Assembly (NCBI GenBank): GCA_018881555.1
Contig: JACAXG010000032.1
Coordinates: 508,837 to 572,836 of the forward strand
Direction of reading: 5' to 3'
From: Amblyornis subalaris
Taxonomy: Eukaryota; Chordata; Aves; Passeriformes; Ptilonorhynchidae
Length of the DNA stretch: 64,000 nt
Position numbers and translations under genes: made by a program. This document shows, piece after piece, positions 25,014-37,112 of the stretch; positions within the stretch are counted from its first letter, which is position 1, and every line of letters starts with the position of its first letter. The notes beneath the pieces are model-generated. The model made no database searches, was not told the origin of the DNA, and saw only the letters and a program-made list of their open reading frames with translations.

Positions 25014-28000
25014 AAAATTACATATATAGACTGAGAGGGGCAGAAGAAGTCTTGCCTTCATCTATTTATATTCTGAACTGGCCAGAACAGGGCCAATAAT
25101 GCTCTGCAAGCTGAAAAACTTCAAATTTCCTCAGCATTATACCTTGGCTGTGTCTCACATTTTTGGATTCNCAGCAATAAAGGACAGCAAAAATGTGACT
25201 GAAGCAAATGTTGCTTAAGAGAGAGCCGAGGTTTTTTTCCTGCACTCATTATAGCTGTGTTTTGGCACCAAGGAGGAAAGCTAAAAAGCTGTTGGTGCCC
25301 TCTTATCTTAACATTTCCATCCCAGCCGTAGGCAGCCCGCAATGAAATCACATTTTCTAGTGCGCCATAATGTTACAGCAAATGCTGCCATTCAGCTGGG
25401 AATTCCATTGCCCTCCAACCAACAGTCAGGAAATTCCCTATAGGATAATTGACGGTCTACTGTGAATTACACAGCTATAAATAGCACACCATGGGTGCCT
25501 GGTGAAAGGATGATAAAACACAAGCTCAAGTTCAGGATTTATGAAGTCATTTGCACCACAGAGAAGTATTTATCACTGTACTTGCAGTTTTTATATTTTT
25601 CCTTCCCCAATACATACAGAACAGGGAACAGCCAGCTATAAAGAACTGTGAAATATGATCTTTAAGAAGTTTGCTCTCTCTTTCATTTCTGTATTCTTTC
25701 TGTTCCTGCTTGTTTGCTAAAGCTCCTGCAGCACCTATCTGATCAATTTCATCCTATCTCTTCCTCCAAACTGCTTTCCCATCAATAAACCTCCCCTATT
25801 CTTCAGATCATCACAAAAAACAGAGGAGGATGGGTGTGCATGTGTTCTCCTTAACACACCCATGGCTTCTGCTTTCAGGAGCATAGAGACATAGCACTCA
25901 AAATTCCCCTTCAGTAAGGAAATAAATCCCTCATTTTCTATTCTCAACATTGAAGAGACAACTTGAAGGATCATATAGTTGATTAGAGGAGAAATATCTC
26001 CCTCTGAATGATACAGAAAAGATTTATGAAAATTTAAACATTAAATGCAACCTTCAGGAAAGTTAAAGACAAACACCAACAGACATGATTTTTATTTCTG
26101 CATGGACAATGTGCCCTTATCCACACATACAGTGCTTCAGCAGTATATGAAAAATAGGTTACTACTCATGCAAATGAACATCAACCCAAATTCATCAGTA
26201 TTTTTGTATTACCATATACTCAGCAGAAGCACACAACTGCAGTGGAAGGAATCTGAGGATCTACACAATTGAAACATTCCTCCAAAATAGTAGTTTCTAT
26301 CCTNGCCGCGTTAATGTTCATCAAATAAATGGCTTGGAGTTCTGACCATAGAAACTTTTGAATCCATTAATAAATAATTACCATTAAAAATCACCCACCT
26401 TTTACTGAAAACAGAAGCAGAGGATGCTTGAAATGTAAATCATTAAGAATAGTTCTTAAACAAACACCATTTCCCCTCTCTGACATGACAGTACTCAAAC
26501 TGCTCTTTAGGGGAAGATAAGGAAAAAGTTAGTTAAGATAAGCTGGAACCTTCCTATTTACTTGAGGTCAGTCATCCTTGTTTCCTGAAAGTCAAAATAT
26601 GAAATAGTCACAGAGAATAAAAAAGAAGTAAAAAAAGGATGCAATATTTTGTCTCCATTCTAGTCCACTGCAGAGGAGAATAACCACACCACGTTATCTC
26701 CAATGGCATAAACACAATCTCATATTTTAATGATTATTTCAGTTCAGTATTGACCAACGGGTTATGTCTAATTATCTTTGAGAAGTATCAAATTTGTACC
26801 TGATTGTGTATGTCACTGCACATTGCTTGCTTTTGGGACGTGGTTCCTACGAAACACAGTCAGTAACTGGCAAGGAAAAGAAAAGGCAAAGAGAGGGAAA
26901 AGGCAAATAAGAACAAACATAGTACCATAGACCATCCTGGTGTCTCAGGAAGTAAAGAGAAAGGGTCTTTCCATTTGTGTTTCATTCACCTGATTTCAGT
27001 GTCACATTAAGTCCTCTAGGAAAGGAGATGGATATTCTCATTCTTTTCTTTACTCCTTTTAGCTGATCAGCTTTTGTTCATTCTCTTCTGATCATGGCCA
27101 CCAGACATGATCCCAGCATTGCTCCCAGGTGGTACCAGCAGACATTTTTGCTGAGGTGCATTAAGTGTCCCTGTGCATATGGCTAAACAATGGCAAACCT
27201 GCCCACTAAGTATCTTCTTTAATTAGCAGAAGAATAAATTACTGACACCCAGCTGATGTAGGAGGGTTTATTAGACTAATCTGACTCAACTGTTTATCTG
27301 AGTCATTCAGATAAATCTTCTACTTCGTAATTTGTAAGAAGGGAAAGTTACAATTTACCTCTTCTCCACTTATTGCTTTATCTTATCCATTTAATTGGAG
27401 GTTGATTTCATGTGAGGGCGAAGACTTTTTCATCCTCTGCACTTACAAGAATCTTTCACAAATGCATTTCTGATCTCACTCAGAGATTTAATTAGCTCAG
27501 TGTCTACTTATCCAGACACTTCTATGGTCTTTGTTATTCTAAAAAGTGTGAGCATGCAAAAGGAATGAAAAAAAAATCAGCTTACTCAGACAGTATGAAT
27601 GAAATCTGTGATATGAAATTATAAAGTGATTCACATTTTCATTATTATCAGTCATAGCCAGTTGGATTTCCTGACAGAAACTCATCAGTTTGCAGAGTAT
27701 TTTCAACATTCATTGTGAACACTCACTCCAAGAAGTCTGGCCCAGAGAAAAGATTTTCCTCATGGTTTGTATCGGTCAAATGCTATCTCTGTTCCTTCAA
27801 CACTTTGGCAGAAATTTAGCCCTGCTATTTAGCTTTTTCTTCCTCTTCAGTCCACTGAGCACCAAAGACTTTAATTTAGGATAAGATTCCAGAGAGGAAA
27901 ACAGTCCTTATTTTTTGACTTCACCACAATCCTGAAAGTGCATTTAAGGCTGTGATTAAGCCAAATCCTCCTTTCCTGACTTGGTCTTCTACAAGGCTCT

Positions 28001-31000
28001 TGGTTTTTTACTAATAAGATAAAACTGCAGTAAATAGGAGCTGATTTTGAATGAAGGGACCTTACACAAACGAGGAATTTTTTACTTGCAGCCAGACAGG
28101 TTTTTCTATACATTAAAAACCAGTAAAGCCCAGACATAACACTACAGGCATGCAAAGGAAAAAGAGAGAGATGAATAAAATAGAATTTAAAGGAAGTCAC
28201 ACCACATGCAAATAACCAAATCTGTAAGTGATGCTCTGAAGAGAGAGAAGCTCTCTAAAACTGTCTCAAAAGAAGAAAGGAGGCCAAGCTTCGACTATTT
28301 TTACATAGTGTCAATTTGCAGCTCATCAGCAGGACAGTGCAAGGGAGGATTATGCAACTCCTTCAGGATGGTTATCCTGTGAGGAATGTAATTAGAAGGG
28401 CTCTGCTCTCAAAGCATGTCAGTCTTGAGAGGTTTTCTCAAATGGAGATAGCTACTCCTGATATCCATCCCGAAAATGGGTCAGGGTCATGGAAAGGGAA
28501 AGATTAAGACAGTGAAGGTGTCGATGTAGCAGGCTTTTTATCCCCCCTTTCACCCCTGANGATGGCAAGGGCAGTCAGAGCAAAGGCATCCCCCCCTCAT
28601 AATAGGGTCCAAGGACAGGCAAATAATCACCAGTGCAGAGAGTGGTGTCATCACTGCTGACAGCAGTGGGATCAAAAGAGCAGGAATTCATGGTAACAGC
28701 TGGAAAAAGACCAAAGATATGGGAGGGGAGCAATGTTCCCCTTCAAAGAGGGAGGTTTGTGTGCACTGTAGATCTGCATATCCTATAGCTATGGATTGTG
28801 AAACAAAGCTAAGGCTGTGTGTGCATTCACGTGGTGATTGTTTCAGTAGCAAAGTGTCCTCTGACTTGTTATGCAGCAAATAACTGCACTGAAACCAGAT
28901 GGCAGGCTGGGATTGCAGAAACAGCAGCAAAAATGATTTTGTGTGCGCAGGCTTCCTGCAGCAGTCAGGTACCAGAGCACCTGGCAAAGTGCTCAGGTTG
29001 TTCTTCTCGAGGGACTCCAAGGGCTAATGCCAGAGTGCAGATCCTGTGGTGCATCTGTCNTCCCAAAAGCTACACTGACATCAGGCACCCAGCTCAGCTG
29101 CAGATGTGTGAGGTTTTGTTTAGTTTTCCAGCCACTGAATATAAAACAAAATTTTTAAAAATGGTTTTTTCACTCTTATTATTTCGATGTGGATATATTT
29201 TCAAGCTGAAAGGTTTAAGGTCATTATTGTGTTTTGTGGACCATTGCTTTTGATCAGAGAAATAAAAGATGCAACCTAATCAAGTCATTTACTCCTGTAA
29301 AGAGACCACAGCTGGTGGTAGCAATAGCTGCCCCATGAACTCATTCATGAAGGTGGTCAGTATACAGACTTAACGAGCATGAACAGCAGCTCTGTCTTCA
29401 CAATAGATTGTCCTGTTACTGATCCATAAACTGTGCAGGATTCCAGCAACATGCTCCAGCAAGAGACTTCCATATTGTATTTTACTGAATTTATAATAAA
29501 AGTCATTCTCTTTGGAAGACAGAAATCAGAAGGCATCTGATCATTTGTGCACTGACTTGCATATGCTGCTGTAATGACAATTTCTCAACCATGTTTTGGG
29601 GATGAGGCAGCTCCTCAAGGAATGGGAACAGAAGTATGGCCAATGTCATAGTTCTATGTTGTTTATCTCAGAGAAGTGACTCCAGCACTTATTTTCATCA
29701 GTGAAACCAAGCAGGCTGACCAGTCTCCTTTCCTCTTCACTGCCCAGTGTGCATAAACAAAATCTCTTGTCTCATACACTCTGTGTCCAGCTGCTCAAGT
29801 AGTCCAGAGACAGATGCTACAAGGAAAGCACACAGCACCATCAGGCTTCCCCTCTAGGAGCATCCCACCTACTCTGCACCAGAAAAGCAGGAGCTGTTTA
29901 GCTCATGCTAAACTACAGAACAAGCAGAGTTAGGCGCTAATGCTCATTTTCCCACCTGAGTACCAGCCCAGACACCAAAATTAATCACAAAGGCTCCTGT
30001 TTATATTGACCTGCCCCTGGCAAGGTCCATTCTCACACCTCCTGGAACTGATAAACCTGTGCTTATCAGGGTGTTAGAATGTTGTAGTCCAAGACACTGG
30101 TTCAGACACTTGCTATCCAGACTTTCTGACTGCTGTCAGTGGGCAGGAGAAATCACAAGTCTCCTACTGACAACTGCTACCAGCAGGTTCAGTATGTCCC
30201 AAACAGCAGCAACACAAACAAACCCTTTAACACACAGAGGCCCCAGACCAAAGAGATCACCCAAAACTTCCTGGGGGTCTCCAAGGCTCTGAAGTGGGTA
30301 AATTCCAGGGGGTTTTGTACAGCTATGACATAATCAGCTATTTTTAAAACAGAACAGGGAAGGCCCTGAGGAATTTACTAACTTAAAATAGGAAAGAAAC
30401 ACCCACACCCACAGCCTCCTTTAGATCCAAAGCAATGCACTAATGAAAATCCTGAAACTCAGAGTCCCCCTCAGAATTTAATTTTAGTATCTTAGCTGCT
30501 GTCTTATCTCAAAAATAAAGATTCTAAGAAAAGAAAATCAAANACCACCCACTCCCTTTACTACATCTGTGTCAGAACTCCCACTAATCTCCCTTCCCCT
30601 TGGCTCCAAGCTTTTCTATTTCCTGATTAAAGTTAGAGGCAAGGGATTTTCCCATTAACACCTGCATATTACATCTTAAAGATGTGAAATGTCTGGAAAC
30701 AAGGAGCAGCACAAAGCCTTACTCCTTGTTAGACATGGGACCTAAACTGAACACCTTCTGTTCTTCTCTGTGCCAGGGACAGGATGTGGCATCTGCTTGA
30801 CCTGTTTGATTCAAAAGGTTTGCATATACATTTGCAGTGCTTTTTCAACTATTCCTCCCAAATATGTACTGCATTCCTGGGGGGAATTAAGGGAGGGATG
30901 AAGGAAGGATTTGAAGGATCCAAAAAAAAGATCTTTATCCATTTGATGCAGGTGCCTGGGTCTGACAGCACTGAAGAGTAGAAGTTCTGGATTGTTCCTC

Positions 31001-32389
31001 TCCCCTCTGGATGCATGTGACATCAAAGATGCCTGACTTCATTTTAGATGCCGTGTGAGGTCACCTAAAAAAACATCATCTACACCTGTAGAAAATTCCA
31101 AGCCAACTTCTGCCTAACAAAACATAACATGGCACACCGAGAAGAAACCTGATGGAGGACGATTGAGGGAACAAACCTCATGAGGCAGATGCTGGTCTCA
31201 GGGAGGTNGTGGAAATCACTCAGACATGGACAGTGCCGAGGGCTGGGCAAGGATTTAACAGCTGCTCTGGAAGAGTTTTAATATTGAAACAAAATATGTT
31301 CCACTGCAATCCAATCTTCTCTTGTTGCACTCATCCATGGAGTAATTTATTNTTTCCCTGATGCTCAGCTGAAAGGGATTCTCTCTGCCTCTTGATATAG
31401 AGGGGTTTGAGGGTAACATCTGACTGAGTCCTCTCCAATGGATCTTTTCAGACTGTATGGTGTGGGCTGGAGAAAGGAGGAGAAAGACAAGATAAACCTA
31501 TCTACNCATGGATGTACAGAAAGATGCATACTTAAGAGACACATCTATTAGGTATTAAAAATTTCAGAGGTATTCTGGACTTCTTTCCTCCCAGCACCAA
31601 AAATTAGGAATTAATAATGAAATAGTGTATACCTTAGCCATATTCCCCCATAAATACATTTACTTGGCTGTAGCTTTAAATTTTAAATATCACAGTGAAG
31701 GACTTGAGACCTATTTTTCAGCTGAAATTAATTGTCTTAATTTTGCTTCCATTTTAGCTGGAAAACTGTCAATCTCTGGTTTTGCTTCTTGGAATACAAC
31801 TTTCTCTGCATAGCTGCAAAAATGAGGCCACAGGAACACAGCACAGCAACATTAGGCAAGGCCACACTGCATGTAGAACAGTCCAGTGTTTCTCACAATG
31901 CTCAATAGCAGATGCTCAGTGAACATGTAAAATAGCAGGGGCAGAGTAGTTGATCCTGCTATAAACGGATTAATCTAGGGACTTTCTGAGTGCATAACTG
32001 CACTCTTGTTATCACATTTAATAGTTTTTTAGTGGCCCTCTCTCCTTGCTACATTTTTCTCCTGACCCAATAATTTTTAAGCCATGTAAGGCCATTTTTT
32101 GGCATCCCACTTATTCTCCAGCAATAAGACCCATGGTTTTATCAGGCATTAGGTGAAAAAGCAGTGTTACTTTATTAGGTTTTCCTTAACTTTTCTGAAA
32201 TAAAAATAATTAGTTTGGTTTTCAATTCAGCGTTTTCACAGCACTCATTGTTACAGATTCCTCCATCATATTTTCCTTTCAGCCATTTCTTCTTCAAGCT
32301 GACACATTTCACTCTTTTTCATTCTCCTTGCATAACATTTTTTTGTGTGTTTCTAGGCATCCTCATGCCCCATCTTGCTACTATTTCTA
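25014..32389. other. Unique AT-rich sequence, no gene assigned
   Basis: More than 7 kb without a recognisable repeat. The parts about 25330-25520 and 27230-27470 look like non-repetitive, homeodomain-core-rich DNA and are candidate conserved non-coding elements. An A/G-rich patch lies at 26870-26910. Open frames are short, occur on both strands and lack convincing coding composition. Confidence 0.4.
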
Positions 32390-32650
32390 GGTCTAAAGAG
32401 CTCCTTTTCAGGACAGGCTCATTGGTATTCAGAATGTGGGCAAGGCATAGATTTATACAGTGGCATAATGATCTGTTCTGATTCTTTCTTCATTACTTTT
32501 CTAATGCGTCCTAACATTTTATTTGCTTTTTTGATTGCTGCCAAGTATTAGAACGATGTTTCCAGAGAACTGTAAATATCCAGCTGCAAAGTTTTGGTAA
32601 AGTATTTTTGCACATACAGTCCCCGATCTAGTTTTGTTAAAATTTATCTC
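32390..32650 (-). mobile_element. Ancient CR1/L3-like LINE, ORF2 C-terminal remnant
   Basis: Read on the minus strand, 32544 down to 32422 is 41 codons without a stop. It gives A-I-K-K-A-N-K-M-L-G-R-I-R-K, then I-I-M-P-L-Y-K-S-M, then P-H-S-E-Y. This is the order conserved in the C-terminal part of CR1/L3 reverse transcriptases (K-K-A-N-x-x-L-G, P-L-Y-K-S, R-P-H-L-E-Y). A stop follows at 32419-32421, and more family-like DNA ('gcatagatttatacagtgg' region) continues to the left. The family is closer to the old reptile-type CR1 than to the young avian 3'-arm copies nearby. Confidence 0.68.
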
Positions 32651-33094
32651 AGTTGATATTAGTAGGACAATTTCAGCGATGTACTGGCATAACAGACAGG
32701 CCTCTGAAGAAATGCCACAAATGTTCTGGGGACGAAGAGTGTCATGTGAATGTGCTGCATTTAAACTAGGGGAAGGCAACTTAAAGAAAAAGAAATTTTG
32801 CTCTGACCCTGGAATCTGGTCCTGAAAGCATCCATACAAGAACACAGTTCTTGCTACTGCAGACTCCAATCCTTCCTTGCCCAAACATCTCACTTAAGAA
32901 CAAGGAGTTTTACTACAAAACTGAGAAGAGATGAAAGGGGATCCATGCCTGCCATGCTCAGCACAGATGAAAAGACAGTCCTTGCTGCAAGGAACTTCTG
33001 ATCCAAGTAATATAGAAAGAAACAGAAAGATGAGAACAGGAACAATGGCAGCACAAACAAATCAATGCCATGATGTGTGAAGTTCAGGGNATCA
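32651..33094. other. Spacer between two CR1 elements
   Basis: No clear feature. The minus strand may contain further diverged sequence of the ancient CR1. A 124-codon minus-strand frame overlaps it in a different phase and is not supported. Confidence 0.4.
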
Positions 33095-33564
33095 CAACAT
33101 AAAAAAAGATATTAAGATATTACAGAGCATCCAAAGGAGGCCATGAGGATGGTGAAGGGCATTTAGGGGAAGCTGTCTGAAGTCACTTGGTCCGTTCAGC
33201 CTGGAGGGGACTGAGGGAGANCTCACTGTGATCTTCAACGTTCTCACAAGGGGAAGAGGAGGGGCAGACACTGATCTCTTCTCTGTGGTGACAGTGACAG
33301 GACCCGAGGGAATGGCCTGAAGCTGTGTCAGGGGAGATTTATGTTGCATAGCAGGAAAAGGTTTTTCACCCAGCAGGTGGTCGGAACAGGCTCGCNAGGG
33401 AAGTGGGAACGTGGTCACAGCACCAAGCCTGACAGAGCTCAAGATGCATTTGGAAAATGCTCGCAGGCATATTACGTGACTTTTGGGGTGTCCTGCGCAG
33501 GGCCAGGAGTTGGACTCTATCCTTGTGAGTCCCTTCCAACTCAGAATATTCCATGATTCTGTGT
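33095..33564 (+). mobile_element. CR1 LINE 3' portion (~470 bp)
   Basis: A plus-strand CR1 that reaches from the end of the coding part ('gagcatccaaaggagg') through 'tggtgaagggcattta', 'gttcagcctggaggg', 'gtgacaggacccgagg' and 'cctgaagctgtgtcaggg' to the end 'cccttccaactcagaat', 'ccatgattctgtg'. The 'caactcag' end matches the subfamily also seen at 36093-36182 and 50053-50202 on the other strand. It is one of the most complete copies in the window, with three Ns inside or at its edge. Confidence 0.92.
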
Positions 33565-35467
33565 TCTGTCAGGAGAAATGGCTGGAGATTTGCAGGGAGA
33601 AAAAAATCCGAGCAGAAGGATGGCAATGGAGAGAATATGGAACACAGGAATACAAGGAAACTCTGAGAGACTGGGGCCAAGATAGACTGAAGTGAAAGCC
33701 AGTGTGAGAAAGGGTTCTGGATTTCCCAGATGAAGAAGAAAAGAGTGTTGGGAGCTATGAACCACAATAGTCAGATATCACCATAGTCTGCAGTGCCATG
33801 GAGCCAAGACTGGGCTGCTGTTATCATTAACCCTTAAAGCGTGGGGCCAGTGAAGCTTAGAGGAGCAAGAAATGTGTGTCCTGCATCCCCTGAGAATATA
33901 TATAACCTCAAAAGGCAGGTAAGCAACATCTCATGCAATACCACAGCCTTGATGAACAGAGACAAGAAGCTGCAGTGCTGGAGGGATTTATTGTTATTCC
34001 CCTTTGTTTCCTCCTCCCTGGCAGAGATGCAAAGTGTGTTCACTGTTCCTGATCCTGCCTTCCTAGAGAGTGGGAGGAAAAGGATTACTCTGCGGCACTG
34101 AGCAACAACAGTTGTCCCTGCGGCAGGAGGAAACCATGGTTCACACCTCCCCAGTAGATTTCAAATTTTCTTCTAGTTCAGTTCTGCCTATTTTTCCCCA
34201 CAACAGGGTTAGACAAGGCTTTTACAGGAAAGCAGTCCATCAGATGAGCAGATTTTGAGCATGGAAGGGTGTCTGCACTCAATTTTCTGATTACCTTCAT
34301 GTGTCACAGTGCTGCCTGGTGTAGATCCATAAGTTCCAGGAAAATCATCTGGTCCATTGGCAGTGCAGACTTCCTCAAGGTCTCGGAAGGAAGGGGGCTG
34401 CTGTTGCCCTGTGGGTGGCAGAGTGCTGCTCTTCACTGCTCTGGGATGCTTTCAGCAACTCATGAATGGTGAGAGAGTTTCTTCCACTCCATGTGGTACT
34501 ACAGAAAATCCANCTCCCACCTGCTTTCCAGCACAATTCAGCAGCCTCCTTGATTATCCATCAGATCAGTCATTTAGCAAATTTCATGTCATGCTGACCA
34601 GCTGCATCTGGTATCACAGCTCATTTGGTAGGAAAGAAGCTGTGCTGTGGCAGCTCAGGCAAAGAGAGAACATCTGGCTCATCAAGCCAAGCAAAGAAGA
34701 TGCTATAAAGATGGTGCATTCTCCATCATCACTGCAGCCTCTTCCTGTTGCTGCTACCTAAAACATCTGAAACATCCCTGTTATGCAGAAAGAGTGAATC
34801 AATGATTTACAAATCGGGGAAAATGGTTCAATTTGTTTTTATCTCCTTCTTTTAGGAAGATTCCCCTTGTGATAGAAAGGCTCATGATCCTGGGGAAATA
34901 GTGAGTCAGTTTTATCTCCCCTCCCCCTGTTCTATTGCCCATGATTAGGAATCTGTGCTTTGGCTGGTACTCCTTGGTGAAATGCAGAGCACAGGCACAC
35001 CACAAGGCCACGTTGAATTCAGTTTACAACCTCTTTATTTCCTCTTCTGCCTTAATTAATTGATTTTTTTCCTTCTTCTAAATCTAGTCCCTTGTGAAAA
35101 AAGCTTTTTCTTTCTCTCCCCCACCAAGACTCCACAGCCTCCCCAGATTTATTTGCATCTTGTGTCTATTTTACTATAGGTAGTATTAAAGGACACGGGG
35201 AGAACATGTTGCAATGATCACACAAATTCAGTGTGGCCTTTTTTTTATTCCATTAGCATAGAGTTTGTTGGCAACCATCTTGAGTTTTACAAGCTATTTG
35301 TTGCTATAAGGCTTAGCTCTTCTCCAGACCTTTTTCTCCAAGGATCTGAAATTGCTCTACAAATGTCAATTAATTAAGCAGTCTCCATGCAGAAAGTTTC
35401 ATAATACTGATTTTAAAATGGGAAAACTAGAGCAGTAAAAGTGTTGTTGCTTATTGCCAGCTAATGC
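33565..35467. other. Unique sequence, no gene assigned
   Basis: Mixed composition without a recognised repeat. Several open frames overlap on both strands at 33.8-34.8 kb. None has splice or coding support strong enough to call. Confidence 0.45.
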
Positions 35468-35516
35468 CAAAATTAGTAATAGACCTTTGGAGCCTCAAAA
35501 TTAGTAACAGACCTTA
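35468..35516. repeat. Imperfect 28 bp tandem duplication
   Basis: 'caaaattagtaatagacctt' at 35468 recurs at 35496 with one change (aat to aac). It is a small local duplication. Confidence 0.85.
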
Positions 35517-36092
35517 TGTTTTAATAGATTGTATCCATCTCCACTATTATTTAGCATGGGAAAGTTTTTTACCTCATATTTCATATTTACCTCGTATTTT
35601 ACCCCTTCCTTTTTCACTACAATAGAAAGATTTTCCTTTTCCTCATAACAAGCCTCATGGAAGTGTAGTTCCTTTCATTAATAGAAGGGAACCTCTCTCA
35701 TATCTAAAAGGAATCCATCTTTAGCCTTCTCCTCATGCTTTTCCAAGGCCTCTCTGCTTATCAGAGAAGCCATACTCAGGACAATGTGGTATTACGAATC
35801 AGAGCAGGGAAATTAGTGCATTAAAATCCCGACTTTATGGACAAATTACCTTTTGCCAGTCTGAGTCACAGGACACCCATGTGGTGGTGTCATTCTATGG
35901 AGAGAAAACAAAGCCTTATAAACAAAAAAATTTGTGCAACATACTTGAAATGACTGGGGAGTTTCTTTGGTGTGGGAAATAGAAACCTGGATAATTCCCT
36001 CCTTGCTTAGTGATTTAGCCACCCTGGTCTTACACTTCCATTCTCACTCTTTGTGGTTCCACCTAATTTTCCCTCCGCATGTGATCTCCCAG
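35517..36092. other. Unique AT-rich sequence
   Basis: No gene or repeat was recognised apart from small echoes such as 'atttacctcatatttcatatt' and 'atttacctcgtatttta' near 35570-35600. Confidence 0.45.
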
Positions 36093-36182
36093 AATCACAG
36101 AATACCCTGAATTGGAAGGGACCCACAAGGGTTATCAAGTCCAACTCATGGCCCTGCACAGGACAACCCCATGTTTTCAGTG
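36093..36182 (-). mobile_element. CR1 LINE 3'-terminal fragment
   Basis: The minus strand carries the last ~90 bp of a CR1: tail 'agaatcacagaat', then 'accctgaattggaaggg', 'gttatcaagtccaactc' and 'ggccctgcacaggacaac' as seen on the plus strand. It belongs to the same subfamily as the element at 33095-33564, in the opposite orientation. Confidence 0.88.
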
Positions 36183-36929
36183 CTTTAATCTTTATACNGC
36201 TTAATTTTAGATTAGCAAAAATATCTTAATACATGTAGATTCTTTTGACTTCCCTATGAAAAGTGAAGGAATTACGTCAGGCAGACAGAGCACATGTCCC
36301 TTCCCCAGACTTTCAGCTATTTTGGGTGTCTCTTTCTGCTTGCTGCCTGCAGAGCACAGGTGGAACATGCAGCCTGCAGATACAGACTCTATCACCACAT
36401 TCAGCCACCTAAAGCCTTTTATGTGTCTAGAATCAAATCCCTCAGGTAGCTGTGCTATCAATCTACNCTCTAAAGTGTACTTGAGAGGAAGCAAGGGACG
36501 TGGGGAAGGAGAGCAGAAACCCAGGCTGAGCTTCATAGCCTACAGCACCTCGTGGTCTATCCCATCCCTTCNTTCCGTGTGCTGCAGTGCATAGCTGTTT
36601 GGGAAGTCACCACTGAAAAATAAAGCTGTTCTAAATTCATGCCACTCACACTCAGTTTTTTCCTCATACATGGCATCTCTAAAAGCACTGCCACAGAAAG
36701 GAGACCACTGGGACTGGGGCTGACAGCAGAACACAGAACCTGTGCTCAAAACCACTGTCATGGGGACAGGTTTTCAGCAGGTTTCAGATGCTTGTGCTTA
36801 GGGCCCTCCCTCTTTAGCTTCCAGGCAAGGACTGGTGAGCATCACATCCAATGCCTTGCTGAGGGTGGTCCCTCACCAATGACTGACTAAAAACAAAATA
36901 AAGAACAAAAAGAAACAGAGTTTCACAGT
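36183..36929. other. Unique sequence, no gene assigned
   Basis: Open frames overlap on both strands between 36.2 and 36.9 kb, with no preferred frame. No repeat was recognised. Confidence 0.4.
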
Positions 36930-37112
36930 TTAGAGCTATTACCCCTCATCCTGTCACTACATTGCCTTATAAAAAGTCTCTCTCCATCTGTCTTGCGATA
37001 TCCCTTCAGGTCTTGGAAGGTGCTATAAGGTCTCCCTGGAGCCTTCTCTTCTCCAGCTGCACAACCCCAGTTCTCTCAGCCTTTCCTCACAGGAGGGGTG
37101 CTCCATCATCTT
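36930..37112 (-). mobile_element. CR1 LINE internal 3'-arm fragment
   Basis: On the plus strand the order 'acccctcatcctgtcac', 'gccttataaaaagtctctc', 'gtgctataaggtctccc', 'ggagccttctcttctccag', 'cacaggaggggtgctcc' is the reverse complement of the CR1 segment that lies upstream of the 3' end. The 3' terminus itself is absent, so this copy was broken by deletion. It is not simply contiguous with the fragment 750 bp to its left. Confidence 0.87.
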
